Shown here one piece after another: positions 24,449 through 33,125 of a DNA stretch of 39,913 nt (position 1 is its first letter; each line of letters opens with the position of its first letter). A program made the translations under genes and the position numbers. A model generated the notes under the pieces. It made no database searches. It worked only from the letters and a program-made list of their open reading frames with translations, and was not told the origin of the DNA. Where the stretch lies: NCBI GenBank assembly GCA_004299085.1, contig SCQV01000062.1, forward strand, positions 1 through 39,913, written 5' to 3'. The DNA is from Chitinophagaceae bacterium. GTDB taxonomy: Bacteria; Bacteroidota; Bacteroidia; Chitinophagales; Chitinophagaceae.

Positions 24449-25918
24449 TTACCATCCGGGGTTTTGTGTAACTTTCGGTTCTAAGCTTAAAACTGTTTGA
24501 GGTATGGGCCATAACAATAAATAGTTCTGTCCTTGTTTACCCTGGAGAGAAGGATTAAGCTCAAATACCTTTCCAAACCGAATCAAATCCCACCATCTTT
24601 TTCCTTCACATGTTAACTCAAGTAACCTCTCTCTAAGAATTAGTGAGTCATTATATTCCTGATTGCCACTTACAAAAACATGGTTGGGATAATTGCTTCC
24701 ATAAGCTCTTTCCCTTACCATATTTATCTCAGCAGAAGGATCCATTCCCAGTGCGTTTTCGGCTTCAGCTTTCATCAAAAGAACATCTGCATACCGGTAT
24801 AAGACAATATCACTAGTAAAATACCTCACACCATTAATTACTGTACCTCGTCCCTTTTCAACCACTGGAGGGAAATATGAAGTATAGGGTATCGTTTCAA
24901 ATGTGGCGTTTTTTCTAGAATCATCCAACGAAAATTGATCACGTACAAACTGCGCAATAGTCCACACCACTCCACCAGCGGTTTGGCCGATTATTTCATT
25001 CGTTGACGAATCCACGGTAGTTGAAGTCGGTCCAGAGTACATGTTATAAAAATAGTTATTAGCATCTCCAGGCTCTTGTGCTACGTAATTTACTGCCATT
25101 ATTACCTCCTTATTTCCCTTATTGGCATATTTAAATAGATCAGCATAATTTGCTAATAATGAAACATCAGCCTGACCCACCTCATTACAAGCGGTCAAAG
25201 CAGTATCTAAATCAGTTTTGCCGCCATTTAGAAGTTTGCCTGTCCATAAATACACATCCGCCTGTAAGGCTTCAGCCCCTGGTTTTGACCATTTATTCCT
25301 CCCTTGAGGAAAAGTATTATCGGGGAATAAGCCAATGGCTTCTCTTAAATCACTTTTAATCAATTGAAAAACATCTGCTGGTGATGATCCCGCTACCTCA
25401 GTCATTTGAGAACTATATCCTTCGATAGGTTCAGTTCGAAGTGGAACTCCGCCCCAAGTCCTGACTAAGACATAATAAACGAATGCTCTCATTGTATAGG
25501 CCTGCGCCAAAATATCGTCTTTTTCCGTATTTGATGTAAAAGATATCTTAGGTACATATTTAATTATTAGATTAGCTGCATTAATACAGGTGTACAATCC
25601 TATCCATGAAGGCCCAGCGTTGGTAGAATTAAGCGTATTATTATAATAAAAATCATAATCAAGCGTTCCACTAGTTTTACCCCATTCCATATCGCCACTC
25701 CGGGCTTCCCCCCATATAAATAGATTCAAATCAGCCTGATTTCTAAGATACATATACATGCCATTAAGTGCGCCAATTGCATCATTTGGAGTTTTCCAAA
25801 ATGAATTTGTCGTAATAACACTTGTGGGCTGTACATTTAGCGTTTTTGTACAGGAGCCTGCCGTTATGAACAATACGGCCATTACCCAAAAAGATATAAT
25901 CCTATATGTTGATTTCAT
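24449..25918 (-). CDS. RagB/SusD-family outer-membrane nutrient-binding lipoprotein
   Basis: A 489-aa SusD-like protein that sits on the cell surface as the lid of the SusC channel and binds the glycan. A lipoprotein signal is clear: hydrophobic 8-20, then AGSC with Cys23 as the lipid site. Family sequence follows: LNVQPTSVITTNSFWKTPNDA, the TPR-like helices with AYTMRAFVYYVLVRTWGGVPL, and the C-terminal LRERLLELTCEGKRWWDLIRFG followed by LLWPIPQ. It starts 16 bp after the SusC gene. With it, the locus qualifies as a polysaccharide-utilisation-type locus. Confidence 0.95.
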   Translation of the reverse strand: MKSTYRIISFWVMAVLFITAGSCTKTLNVQPTSVITTNSFWKTPNDAIGALNGMYMYLRNQADLNLFIWGEARSGDMEWGKTSGTLDYDFYYNNTLNSTNAGPSWIGLYTCINAANLIIKYVPKISFTSNTEKDDILAQAYTMRAFVYYVLVRTWGGVPLRTEPIEGYSSQMTEVAGSSPADVFQLIKSDLREAIGLFPDNTFPQGRNKWSKPGAEALQADVYLWTGKLLNGGKTDLDTALTACNEVGQADVSLLANYADLFKYANKGNKEVIMAVNYVAQEPGDANNYFYNMYSGPTSTTVDSSTNEIIGQTAGGVVWTIAQFVRDQFSLDDSRKNATFETIPYTSYFPPVVEKGRGTVINGVRYFTSDIVLYRYADVLLMKAEAENALGMDPSAEINMVRERAYGSNYPNHVFVSGNQEYNDSLILRERLLELTCEGKRWWDLIRFGKVFELNPSLQGKQGQNYLLLWPIPQTVLSLEPKVTQNPGW

Positions 25919-25934
25919 GGTTTATAGATTTTAT

Positions 25935-28900
25935 TTAGAATGAGATAGAAGCGCCAATTGTTAAATTCCGTGGCATGGGATACCTTCCCACATCTACCCC
26001 CCCCCCTTCGGGGTTCATGCCATCATATTTTGTTAAATAATAAAGATTACTTCCGGTTATACTAAATTCTAAATCTTTTACTGCAGATTTTTTTAAGGCA
26101 TGAAGTGGTACATTATAATTTAGCGTAACCTCGCGAATGCAAAGAAAATTACCTGATTCATAAAACATCGAATTCGTAGTTTGATTATTATAATTCTGAG
26201 AACCCCTCCAATAACTATAATTCGCAGTCCCGGAAACATACTGAGGGTATTCCGCCTCATCTCCTTGTTTATGCCATCCTTTTGTTACCATGTCTTCCGG
26301 GAAATTATTATTAGACCAATTCCCACTCAAAAATATTTTTGCCTGATTATAAATAGTGTACCCTGTCATGTAATCAATTCGGATAAGAAAACTGAAATTC
26401 TTATAACCAAAAATATTTGTCATCCCACCGGTCCATACAGGGTATGGCTGACCCATATAATAAAGGTCCCGCGTATCAATGGTGTCATTACCATCTTTAT
26501 CAGCATAATCTACATCCCCCCCGTATTTCGTCTTATCAGCGAAAGGCATGGTCATATCTATAGGTGCAGTAGATGCTGCTTTATCAGTAGAGTATATTCC
26601 AATTTGTTTCCACGCAAACATAGCACCTAAGGATCCACCCTCCTGTAACCCTCCTTCCCAATCATACTTTTTAGTTTTCAAATCATACACATAAAACCCC
26701 CCAATACGATTATTCTGAGTTCCGTTGTTTGGTAGTTTTAATATTTTGCTTTTAGTTTTCGCAGCATTAAAAGAGATGTTCCATTGGAACTTTGAAGAGG
26801 CGGGAAATACTTGGAAATCGACAGCTAATTCTATCCCTCTGTTTCCTAAGCTTCCTAAATTTGTAAAAATCCCAGTAAAGCCGGTAGAAGGTGGTAAACT
26901 GAGCGTAGTTAATAGATTATTAGTTATTCTATGGTAATAATCAAAGGCTAAATTCCCTCGGTCTCCGGCAAACCCAATGTCGGCGCCCAAATCTAAAGTC
27001 TTAGATCGTTCCCACTCGAGGTTAGGATTTGCTATTATTGAATTCACAATGGCAGAAGAACCTGCATAGAAGGAGCCCACACTGTATGCTCCTTCCGATT
27101 GAAAGTCACTTAATCCACTAATATTTCCTGTAGCACCATAACTTGCCCTTAATTTTAAATTAAATAGGTCTTTAAGAGGGGACCAGAAATTTTCTTTGTC
27201 TAATCTCCAGCCAAGAGAAACCCCGGGGAAAAAGCCCCATTTATGGTTAGCCCCAAGATTAGAAGCGCCATCAAATCTTCCGGTAAGAGAGAGGAGATAT
27301 TTCTGTTGGTAGTTATAGTTAATTCTTGAAAAATATCCAAGGAGTTTTTGGCCACTTTGGCTTCCACTCACATTGGTGGGTGTAGAAGAAGCATTCAAAG
27401 TGGGGATTAAGTCGGTGGCAGCCCCATTTCCAGCAGCACTAAGACTAAAATCCTGTATTCCTATGTAAGAAAAACCAATCATCCAATCTAAACTATGATC
27501 CGTTGCGAGAACTTTCTTATAATCAAGTATTGCATTAGTTTGATATTGGGTTTGCTTAGAATAAGAAGAAGATGCACTTCGAGTAGTATTGAGGTTATTG
27601 ACGCCATTTAAGAAAGAAGGTGTAAAAGCGTAACCATCGCTGGTTACTTTATATAAGAAAGCCTGCGGCTCAAATGAAAGCCCCGGTAGAATTTCCCATT
27701 TCCCCCCTATGGATAACGTTAAATGGTCGTCACTGTTTTGGTTTTCATCTTTATTGAGGAAATAAGCCGGATTCCCCAGGCTTTGGTTAATCCCCGGAGC
27801 CAATGTTCCATCTTGAAATGTATATTTCGCGGTGGGTGGCATTCCAACTGAACGAAAGAACACGTTTGTGACGTTATATACTTGGTTATCACTAGAGGTT
27901 GAGTACATTGCTTCACTAAATAGACTCAGGTTATCTAGAACTTGAAGATTCCCCCCTACATCGAAACTCAATTGATTGTATTTGGTGGTTATCGCTGTTC
28001 CCTCATCAAACATGTACCCTGCACTCGCGTGGAATGTAGCTTTTTGAGTTCCTCCCTCCACCGATAAATGATGATTGTTCGATATCCCGGTATGAAATAA
28101 AACATCCTGCCAATTAGTTCCCTTGTATATAATTGTTTTAGATGGGTCTATAGGATCTGGCATACTCTGCCAGCCTTGTTTCAATAAATATTTATTATCA
28201 GGTGTCATATATTGAGTAGTAAAAGCAGTATTCTCTGTCAAATCATTACCAGTACCCCAACCAGAGGGATTTGTCAGGGCAGTAAGCGCACCTGGAATTT
28301 TTCGTTCCGCAGCCAACTGACCTAATCTGCCATAATATATATAATCATGCGCATTCGCCATATCATATTCTTTGCCTACCTGGGAGAAGGTTATGCTAGA
28401 GTTATATGTTATACGAGTTTGCCCTATCTTACCTTTCTTCAAAGTTATAAGCACTACCCCATTGGAGCCCCTGGCGCCATATATAGCAGTAGAACCAGCA
28501 TCCTTGAGCACCTGTACTGAGGCTATATCTCCAGCATTAACGCCGTTAAGATCAGAACGAATGACACCATCAACAACGTATAATGGGGATGACCCATTAG
28601 GATTATTTATAGAAGTTCCGCCCCTAATAATAATTTGAGCGGCTACCCCCGGCTGACCCGAAGTACTTTGTACTCTTGCCCCTGGTATAGTACCCTCTAA
28701 AGCATGCGTAATGTTGGCATAAGGCGTATGCTTCAATACCGTATTATCTAACTTTGAAATAGATGTCGTAACATCCGCTTTTGACTGGGAACCATAGCCA
28801 ATCACGACGACGCTATTTAGTTTAGCGGCATTAGGTAGTAGCCTTACGTTAATAATATTCTTATTATTAATGGGTATTTTTTGGCTTTCAAAACCAATAT

Positions 28901-29153
28901 AAGAAAATGCAATAGTGTCGCTCCTGTTTGGAATAACTAATGAGTAACTTCCCTTCACATCCGTAGTAGTACCCACAGTTGTCCCTTCAATAAATACCGT
29001 AACACCGGTCAATGGATTGCCTTCTTCATTGGTAACTCTTCCATTAACATGTTTCACTGTTTGAGAAGTTGCAATTAAGCTACCTGACAATGCGAATGCG
29101 AGTAAAAAGGCTCGATGAAATAATCTCCTCAATAGTATAAATTTGTAGCACAT
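25935..29153 (-). CDS. SusC/RagA-family TonB-linked outer-membrane receptor
   Basis: A 1072-aa TonB-dependent transporter importing the bound glycan fragment across the outer membrane. In order: signal peptide (about 10-30); carboxypeptidase-regulatory-like domain (about 33-110, GRVTNEEGNPLTGVTVFIEG); plug domain (about 115-240) with VVVIGYGSQ, the ALEGTIPGARV and IRGG.SINN..SPLYVVDG signatures and the AIYGARGSNGVVLITLKKG ending; then the beta-barrel, ending in ASISF with the terminal aromatic residue expected for outer-membrane insertion. There is no extra N-terminal sigma-regulator (STN) domain and no anti-sigma pair nearby. Ten consecutive G on the coding strand (25997-26006) encode Gly-Gly-Gly about 20 residues from the end. 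A promoter motif lies 46 nt upstream. Confidence 0.96.
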   Translation of the reverse strand: MCYKFILLRRLFHRAFLLAFALSGSLIATSQTVKHVNGRVTNEEGNPLTGVTVFIEGTTVGTTTDVKGSYSLVIPNRSDTIAFSYIGFESQKIPINNKNIINVRLLPNAAKLNSVVVIGYGSQSKADVTTSISKLDNTVLKHTPYANITHALEGTIPGARVQSTSGQPGVAAQIIIRGGTSINNPNGSSPLYVVDGVIRSDLNGVNAGDIASVQVLKDAGSTAIYGARGSNGVVLITLKKGKIGQTRITYNSSITFSQVGKEYDMANAHDYIYYGRLGQLAAERKIPGALTALTNPSGWGTGNDLTENTAFTTQYMTPDNKYLLKQGWQSMPDPIDPSKTIIYKGTNWQDVLFHTGISNNHHLSVEGGTQKATFHASAGYMFDEGTAITTKYNQLSFDVGGNLQVLDNLSLFSEAMYSTSSDNQVYNVTNVFFRSVGMPPTAKYTFQDGTLAPGINQSLGNPAYFLNKDENQNSDDHLTLSIGGKWEILPGLSFEPQAFLYKVTSDGYAFTPSFLNGVNNLNTTRSASSSYSKQTQYQTNAILDYKKVLATDHSLDWMIGFSYIGIQDFSLSAAGNGAATDLIPTLNASSTPTNVSGSQSGQKLLGYFSRINYNYQQKYLLSLTGRFDGASNLGANHKWGFFPGVSLGWRLDKENFWSPLKDLFNLKLRASYGATGNISGLSDFQSEGAYSVGSFYAGSSAIVNSIIANPNLEWERSKTLDLGADIGFAGDRGNLAFDYYHRITNNLLTTLSLPPSTGFTGIFTNLGSLGNRGIELAVDFQVFPASSKFQWNISFNAAKTKSKILKLPNNGTQNNRIGGFYVYDLKTKKYDWEGGLQEGGSLGAMFAWKQIGIYSTDKAASTAPIDMTMPFADKTKYGGDVDYADKDGNDTIDTRDLYYMGQPYPVWTGGMTNIFGYKNFSFLIRIDYMTGYTIYNQAKIFLSGNWSNNNFPEDMVTKGWHKQGDEAEYPQYVSGTANYSYWRGSQNYNNQTTNSMFYESGNFLCIREVTLNYNVPLHALKKSAVKDLEFSITGSNLYYLTKYDGMNPEGGGVDVGRYPMPRNLTIGASISF
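25997..26006 (-). repeat. G10 homopolymer in the 3' end of susC-like gene
   Basis: Ten C on the plus strand (ten G on the coding strand), flanked by TTCGGGG so that CCCC-TTC-GGGG can pair. A one-base slip would shift the last roughly 20 codons and remove the C-terminal beta-strand signal. Confidence 0.9.
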
Positions 29154-29198
29154 TGTAAAATAATTTATTTGATTAATTAGTCATTGATTTCTTTAAGA

Positions 29199-29206
29199 CA
29201 AAAGTA
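29199..29206 (-). promoter_or_regulatory. Bacteroidetes-type -7 motif upstream of susC-like gene (TACTTTTG)
   Basis: On the minus strand TACTTTTG matches TAnnTTTG, 46 nt before the SusC start and thus in the expected place for the SusCD operon promoter. A clear -33 TTTG is not seen. Confidence 0.5.
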
Positions 29207-29305
29207 TTCTTCCCATCCATTATGCTATTATACTTTTATTTATATTTATCATCTTATCTTTTAAAAAAACTTATAATAGTAAGTTCCCTTAAAGTTATCA
29301 TGCTA

Positions 29306-30070
29306 CTATTTGACTATATCTATCAACAGAGATTGTTGATATGCTTTTTTCCTTTCAGCATCTTCCTTTGCCGATTCTCCGAAATAAATAAAGCCTAACG
29401 CCTTGCGTGTTCTATTTTTGCTCGTATTACCATCGGCTCTGTGGATAGTCATAGAATGGTGGATCAGAAGATCTCCTGGTCCGGTGTGAAATAAAATCTC
29501 ATTTTCTTTACTTTCTTTTTCTCCGTAATCCGCAATGGCCTGGGAGAAACCAGAAGTTTGGGTTTTGCCGTGTGCCCTTATGCCAAGTAAATGCGAGCCC
29601 CTTATATAACGGACACACCCGTTTTCTTCATCTACGTCCTCCAGCCCCAGCCACATCGTGAGCGCCTGAGGTGGATTGAGCATGAAATAAAAATTATCCT
29701 GGTGTGGAGGAGTCGGCCTGCCAATTTTCGATGGCTTATTAAAATACTCGATTGTTTTTCCTATGGCTTTTTCTCCAAGCAGGGTTTCTGCCATATTTTC
29801 AAACTTGCTATTGGTAAGCATTGCGGCAAAGAAGGGGTCATAATCCTGTAAATCTTGTAATTGTTTAAGCGTGTTAGGATCGTTTTTATCTTCATAAAAG
29901 ATATGATGAGGAGCTATCTTTGACAAACCATTGTAAATTAAATCATCTAGTTTTGCTTTTACTGCCTTTATTTCTTCGTGGTTCAGAAAGCCGGGAATAA
30001 AGATGAAACCATCCAGATCAAAAGACTTCTTCAAAGATGTATTCGTATTTACAGGCATAATCTTATACAT
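29306..30070 (-). CDS. Phytanoyl-CoA dioxygenase (PhyH)-family Fe(II)/2-oxoglutarate oxygenase
   Basis: A 254-aa non-haem iron oxygenase. The iron-binding facial triad is visible as His123-x-Asp125 (PPHQDN) and distal His210 (SMTIHRADGNTS), with Arg220/222 for 2-oxoglutarate. The family hydroxylates small molecules, from fatty acyl-CoA to amino acids and antibiotics. No signal peptide, so cytoplasmic. A TAnnTTTG motif lies only 12 nt before the first ATG, so translation may begin at Met5 (30058; MPVNTNTS). It lies between the SusC operon and a ceramidase-fold gene. The substrate is unknown; removal of a hydrocarbon, N-methyl or acyl decoration from the imported compound is possible. Confidence 0.9.
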   Translation of the reverse strand: MYKIMPVNTNTSLKKSFDLDGFIFIPGFLNHEEIKAVKAKLDDLIYNGLSKIAPHHIFYEDKNDPNTLKQLQDLQDYDPFFAAMLTNSKFENMAETLLGEKAIGKTIEYFNKPSKIGRPTPPHQDNFYFMLNPPQALTMWLGLEDVDEENGCVRYIRGSHLLGIRAHGKTQTSGFSQAIADYGEKESKENEILFHTGPGDLLIHHSMTIHRADGNTSKNRTRKALGFIYFGESAKEDAERKKAYQQSLLIDIVK

Positions 30071-30081
30071 TAAGAGATGGA

Positions 30082-30089
30082 CAAATGTA
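30082..30089 (-). promoter_or_regulatory. Bacteroidetes-type -7 motif upstream of PhyH gene (TACATTTG)
   Basis: Minus strand TACATTTG, 12 nt from the first ATG and 24 nt from the Met5 ATG. If it is a promoter, the transcript has almost no leader for the first ATG, which favours the Met5 start. Confidence 0.4.
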
Positions 30090-30136
30090 TTCTGGAAATT
30101 TTCACAGGTATGCTACTTTTTTATTCACTTCTGATA

Positions 30137-31519
30137 TTATTTTTTAACCAGATTGATCAATTGATGCAGCTTATCCCGGATAATCTTTTCCGCATTTATC
30201 TCAAGAAAGCTACTCCTGCATCGCCAGGTTTCATAACCTCCTAAATCAAATTCATGGGCAGGCGGCACATAACCTGTATAACCATTGGCCAGGCAAACGG
30301 TAAAATAATTTTTTGTCTTACCGTTTTCTTTTAACCACAAGCCGGTTTTAGCAAAGAACTCTCCGCCTAATCCGCCAATCATTCCTATACCGACCTTAAT
30401 CACCTGTAAGGGGAATAAAACTGCATCCGGATATTCACTTAGCAAAACCTGCTCTCTGGCATAAATCCTTTTTAAGTTATCATCATTCCCGGTATGTGAA
30501 ACTTCTTTCATGGAAAGATGGTCATAACGTGTTTCCATCACAACTCTCTCCGCCGCTTTTAATTCAATAGATGAAGGCTTTCTAACTTTAACAGGAATTT
30601 CTTCATATAAAGAAGATAATGTAGGGTTGTCGTCCCAGGTGAGCCCACGTAGAGAATTAAAAGTTCTTTCAGCGATATCCTTGCCAATGAAAGCACTTTT
30701 TGTAAAATATCCTTTTGGATAACGATCCGGTTGGAGAAGATCAACAATATTAGCATCCCCGCTGGTTCCATTGCTCATGATAGCTACAAAATTATCCGAG
30801 ACCCGAAGCAGGGATTTTAGTTGTTTTGCAAATACGCCAAAGTAATCAGAGGTTATGGTACCGTTTTCCCAATCGCCCACATAATGCATGGAATAATTCG
30901 CCAATAGTCCAATCCACTGATTATCCTGTCCCTGCAAGGCAAGATAGCTCACTTCAGGATCTGTTACGTTCTCCCTTTTCACAATCCTATCCTCACCCCC
31001 AAAAGGATTAGTTTTTATTTTATCCAATTTGCCTGTAACCGGGTTATAAGCCTCATACCCTTCTTGCATAAAATAGCGGCGACAAACCACATGTTCAGGA
31101 ACCTCTACAGATCCAAAAGCTATTTTTGCCGGGCGTAATCTTTCTTTAGCTTGCATTACAACTGAAACTATCCGTTGTTTTAGCTTTTGCCGATAGGGAA
31201 GATCTGCAGCGGCCAAAAGGAGGCCTTCAACAGAGCCCCCCCCATGCGTGTGAGTGGCTGAAATAAGAATTTGACCAGGGTTAATATTTGTTTGTTTATT
31301 TATCTGATTTTTAACCTCCTCTATAAAATCTTTTTGCATCAAACAAATATCCACTACCACAAAAGCGATGCTTACCTGGTCATTCCGCAACACAATGGCT
31401 TTAGCATACAGTGGATCATGTATCAAATGTGCATAGTGTGAAACAAAGTCGCCGTTAATCAGAGTGCCTAAAGGAGGAGTTATGTCAATTTGTGCGGCTC
31501 CGGCATGAAAGTTATTCAT
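30137..31519 (-). CDS. Neutral/alkaline ceramidase-fold hydrolase, cytoplasmic
   Basis: A 460-aa protein matching the N-terminal catalytic domain of neutral/alkaline non-lysosomal ceramidases (zinc amidases). It starts directly with the family opening AGAAQIDITPPLGTLINGDF. It carries the zinc-site motif SATHTHGGG (His90, His92) and the NYSMHY (His212) followed by TSDYFG (Asp225) pattern. There is no signal peptide and no C-terminal beta-sandwich, unlike true secreted ceramidases, so it probably cleaves an amide of a small imported molecule in the cytoplasm. Eight consecutive G on the coding strand (31236-31243) encode the Gly-Gly-Gly next to the zinc ligand. The promoter motif sits inside a palindromic repeat just upstream. 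Confidence 0.85.
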   Translation of the reverse strand: MNNFHAGAAQIDITPPLGTLINGDFVSHYAHLIHDPLYAKAIVLRNDQVSIAFVVVDICLMQKDFIEEVKNQINKQTNINPGQILISATHTHGGGSVEGLLLAAADLPYRQKLKQRIVSVVMQAKERLRPAKIAFGSVEVPEHVVCRRYFMQEGYEAYNPVTGKLDKIKTNPFGGEDRIVKRENVTDPEVSYLALQGQDNQWIGLLANYSMHYVGDWENGTITSDYFGVFAKQLKSLLRVSDNFVAIMSNGTSGDANIVDLLQPDRYPKGYFTKSAFIGKDIAERTFNSLRGLTWDDNPTLSSLYEEIPVKVRKPSSIELKAAERVVMETRYDHLSMKEVSHTGNDDNLKRIYAREQVLLSEYPDAVLFPLQVIKVGIGMIGGLGGEFFAKTGLWLKENGKTKNYFTVCLANGYTGYVPPAHEFDLGGYETWRCRSSFLEINAEKIIRDKLHQLINLVKK

Positions 31520-31559
31520 TTTTTATTTTTTTAGTATAAGATGATAAAATTAATTTTAG

Positions 31560-31689
31560 ATAGCGTTATGTCAAATATAAAATGACGCAAAAGAAATCCC
31601 ACAAAGCCACTAAGATGCACGAAGAAAAGCCTTTGTGGGCTTTGTGGCTTAGTGGGAAATAAGATAAAATATTCTTGACATAACACTAT
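31560..31689. mobile_element. MITE-like palindromic element with nested inverted repeats
   Basis: About 130 bp. The outer ends ATAGCGTTATGTCAA (31560-31574) and TTGACATAACACTAT (31675-31689) are inverted repeats matching at 14 of 15 positions. The inner arms TCCCACAAAGCCACTAAG (31597-31614) and CTTTGTGGCTTAGTGGGA (31640-31657) match in inverted orientation at 16 of 18. It has no coding capacity. The CTTTGTG core also occurs at 13605-13699 and 32928-33021. It fits a small non-autonomous transposon or REP/MITE-type repeat; no clear target-site duplication was found. It supplies the promoter motif of the ceramidase-fold gene. Confidence 0.7.
31572..31605 (-). promoter_or_regulatory. Promoter of the ceramidase-fold gene, inside the repeat
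   Basis: Minus strand TATATTTG (31572-31579) fits TAnnTTTG, and TTTG at 31602-31605 lies 22 nt upstream, near the expected -33 position. The ATG follows 53 nt downstream. This is the only promoter in the window for which both Bacteroidetes boxes are visible. Confidence 0.55.
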
Positions 31690-31760
31690 GTGTTACTTGA
31701 ATTCTCAATATACAGGCTTATCAGAAGCTCTCACTACCTATTATCCATCCGTAACAGAGA

Positions 31761-32882
31761 TCACATACCAATTTTCCTTCGTCTTGCTTCTACTTGCCAT
31801 TGACCAATAATGTCTCCATTTTTCACTACCTGTACTTCATCATATAAAGCGACTGTTGGGCAAACATGATAAGGAATCCCATAAAGGACGTCTCCTATTT
31901 CTAAATGATGCCAATTTTTTTCATTAACTTGTAGAGAAAGGTGTTCTTCACTCTGTGAGGTCAATGTATAATCACTCAGATTTAAAAAGGAAATTCGTTT
32001 ATTAATAGCATTTTCGGCTGCAACAGATTTGTATCCCAAATCAGCAGTGATGATGTAGGGAGTTGGCTTTGAGATAATTCGCGTCATTAAAATAGCTGCT
32101 GGCAAAAAAGATTGTTCCTGTAACAGATTTCCATACCCATAGTCCCATAACAAGACTGTTCCAGGACTACATAATACATGAGGGGTTAAGGCGTGAATGG
32201 GAAAAGTTGGGCTTCCTCCGGCAATAACTTCCGGCATAGGAAATCCGGAGGCTACAATCTGTTTTATTACTTTCTCTATAGGTTTAAAATCAGTCTCACA
32301 TTTTATTTTTCTTTTCTCAAAATCTTTTTCATTTATATGTCCATCATAAACATGTAATCCCTTACAGGAAATATTAGATAGGGACATGATTGCTTTATAA
32401 AAAGAGAGCACATCTCCATGAGAGGGGAATCCGGTCCTATGCATGCCGTTGTCAATGTCTATATAAACTGTTCCCTGAATCCCTGCTAATAGAAAGAGAT
32501 CATTTAAGTCATTAGCGCTCTTCCTATTATCGACAAGAGAAGAAAAATGTACTGTAGAATACTTTTTTATTAATTGTACATATCTAAGAATCTTGGGTCC
32601 CGTAAGTTGATACGCTAACAACACCTCATGAGCGCCCGTTTGGGCGAGCACTTCTGCTTCAGCGATAGTAGCACATTTAAAACGTCGAATCCCTGCAGCC
32701 ATTTGCAGTTTTACCACTTCGGACATTTTATGTGTTTTTATATGTGGAACCAAGCGGTCTGCATGCCCAACGACCGATATCATCTCCTTTATATTATAAC
32801 GAATTCGATCCGGATAGACCAGCAAAGCAGGAGAATCCGTATATTCAGGTTGGCTTAATGGGTACCAGGGACTATTAGCCAT
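31761..32882 (-). CDS. D-threonine aldolase-like (D-TA family) PLP enzyme
   Basis: A 373-aa fold-type III (alanine-racemase-like) PLP enzyme. The Schiff-base lysine is Lys49 in PHIKTHK, the hallmark of D-threonine aldolase/D-serine dehydratase relatives. The C-terminal part carries the metal-site stretch IPYHVCPTVALYDEV. The start is placed at ATG 32882 (MANSPWYPL); the frame runs 22 codons further up to 32948, but through repeat DNA with Cys-rich non-family sequence. Members cleave D-3-hydroxy-amino acids to glycine and an aldehyde, or dehydrate them. Here it may split a 3-hydroxy-2-amino acid produced with the help of the aminotransferases. The gene is isolated between two repeat-bearing spaces. 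Confidence 0.88.
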   Translation of the reverse strand: MANSPWYPLSQPEYTDSPALLVYPDRIRYNIKEMISVVGHADRLVPHIKTHKMSEVVKLQMAAGIRRFKCATIAEAEVLAQTGAHEVLLAYQLTGPKILRYVQLIKKYSTVHFSSLVDNRKSANDLNDLFLLAGIQGTVYIDIDNGMHRTGFPSHGDVLSFYKAIMSLSNISCKGLHVYDGHINEKDFEKRKIKCETDFKPIEKVIKQIVASGFPMPEVIAGGSPTFPIHALTPHVLCSPGTVLLWDYGYGNLLQEQSFLPAAILMTRIISKPTPYIITADLGYKSVAAENAINKRISFLNLSDYTLTSQSEEHLSLQVNEKNWHHLEIGDVLYGIPYHVCPTVALYDEVQVVKNGDIIGQWQVEARRRKIGM

Positions 32883-32910
32883 ATTACATAAATTGAAGGA
32901 TGAGTCCACG

Positions 32911-33021
32911 CCGAAAAGTTTAAACTCGGCACAAAGACACGAGGACACAAAGAAATAACCAAACGTAACTAATTGTTTTACAAGTCTTTGTAAAACTTAG
33001 TAACTTTGTGCCTTAGTGGCA
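32911..33021. repeat. Hairpin-rich intergenic repeat (CACAAAG type)
   Basis: The space upstream of the D-TA-like gene holds several inverted repeats: a short palindrome around GTTTAAAC (32918-32925); GGCACAAAG (32928-32936) with CTTTGTGCC (33004-33012); and a perfect 9-bp hairpin GTTTTACAA (32975-32983)/TTGTAAAAC (32988-32996) with a 4-nt loop. Units CACAAAGACACGAGGACACAAAG and ACTTTGTGCCTTAGTGGC are the same family as at 31597-31657. The hairpin may also end the dipeptidase transcript. The remainder, 33022-33125, shows nothing. Confidence 0.65.
32960..32967 (-). promoter_or_regulatory. Bacteroidetes-type -7 motif upstream of D-TA-like gene (TACGTTTG)
   Basis: Minus strand TACGTTTG matches TAnnTTTG, 78 nt before the chosen start at 32882 and within the repeat region. 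If used, it places the transcription start upstream of both possible start codons. Confidence 0.4.
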
Positions 33022-33125
33022 AAATGGATAAAAACCACATTTCATAGTGAACTCAAGGATGAAATATTTTATTAATCTAACATCATTATATCTTATTCGT
33101 AGATAACAGGAAATATTTTGAAAAG

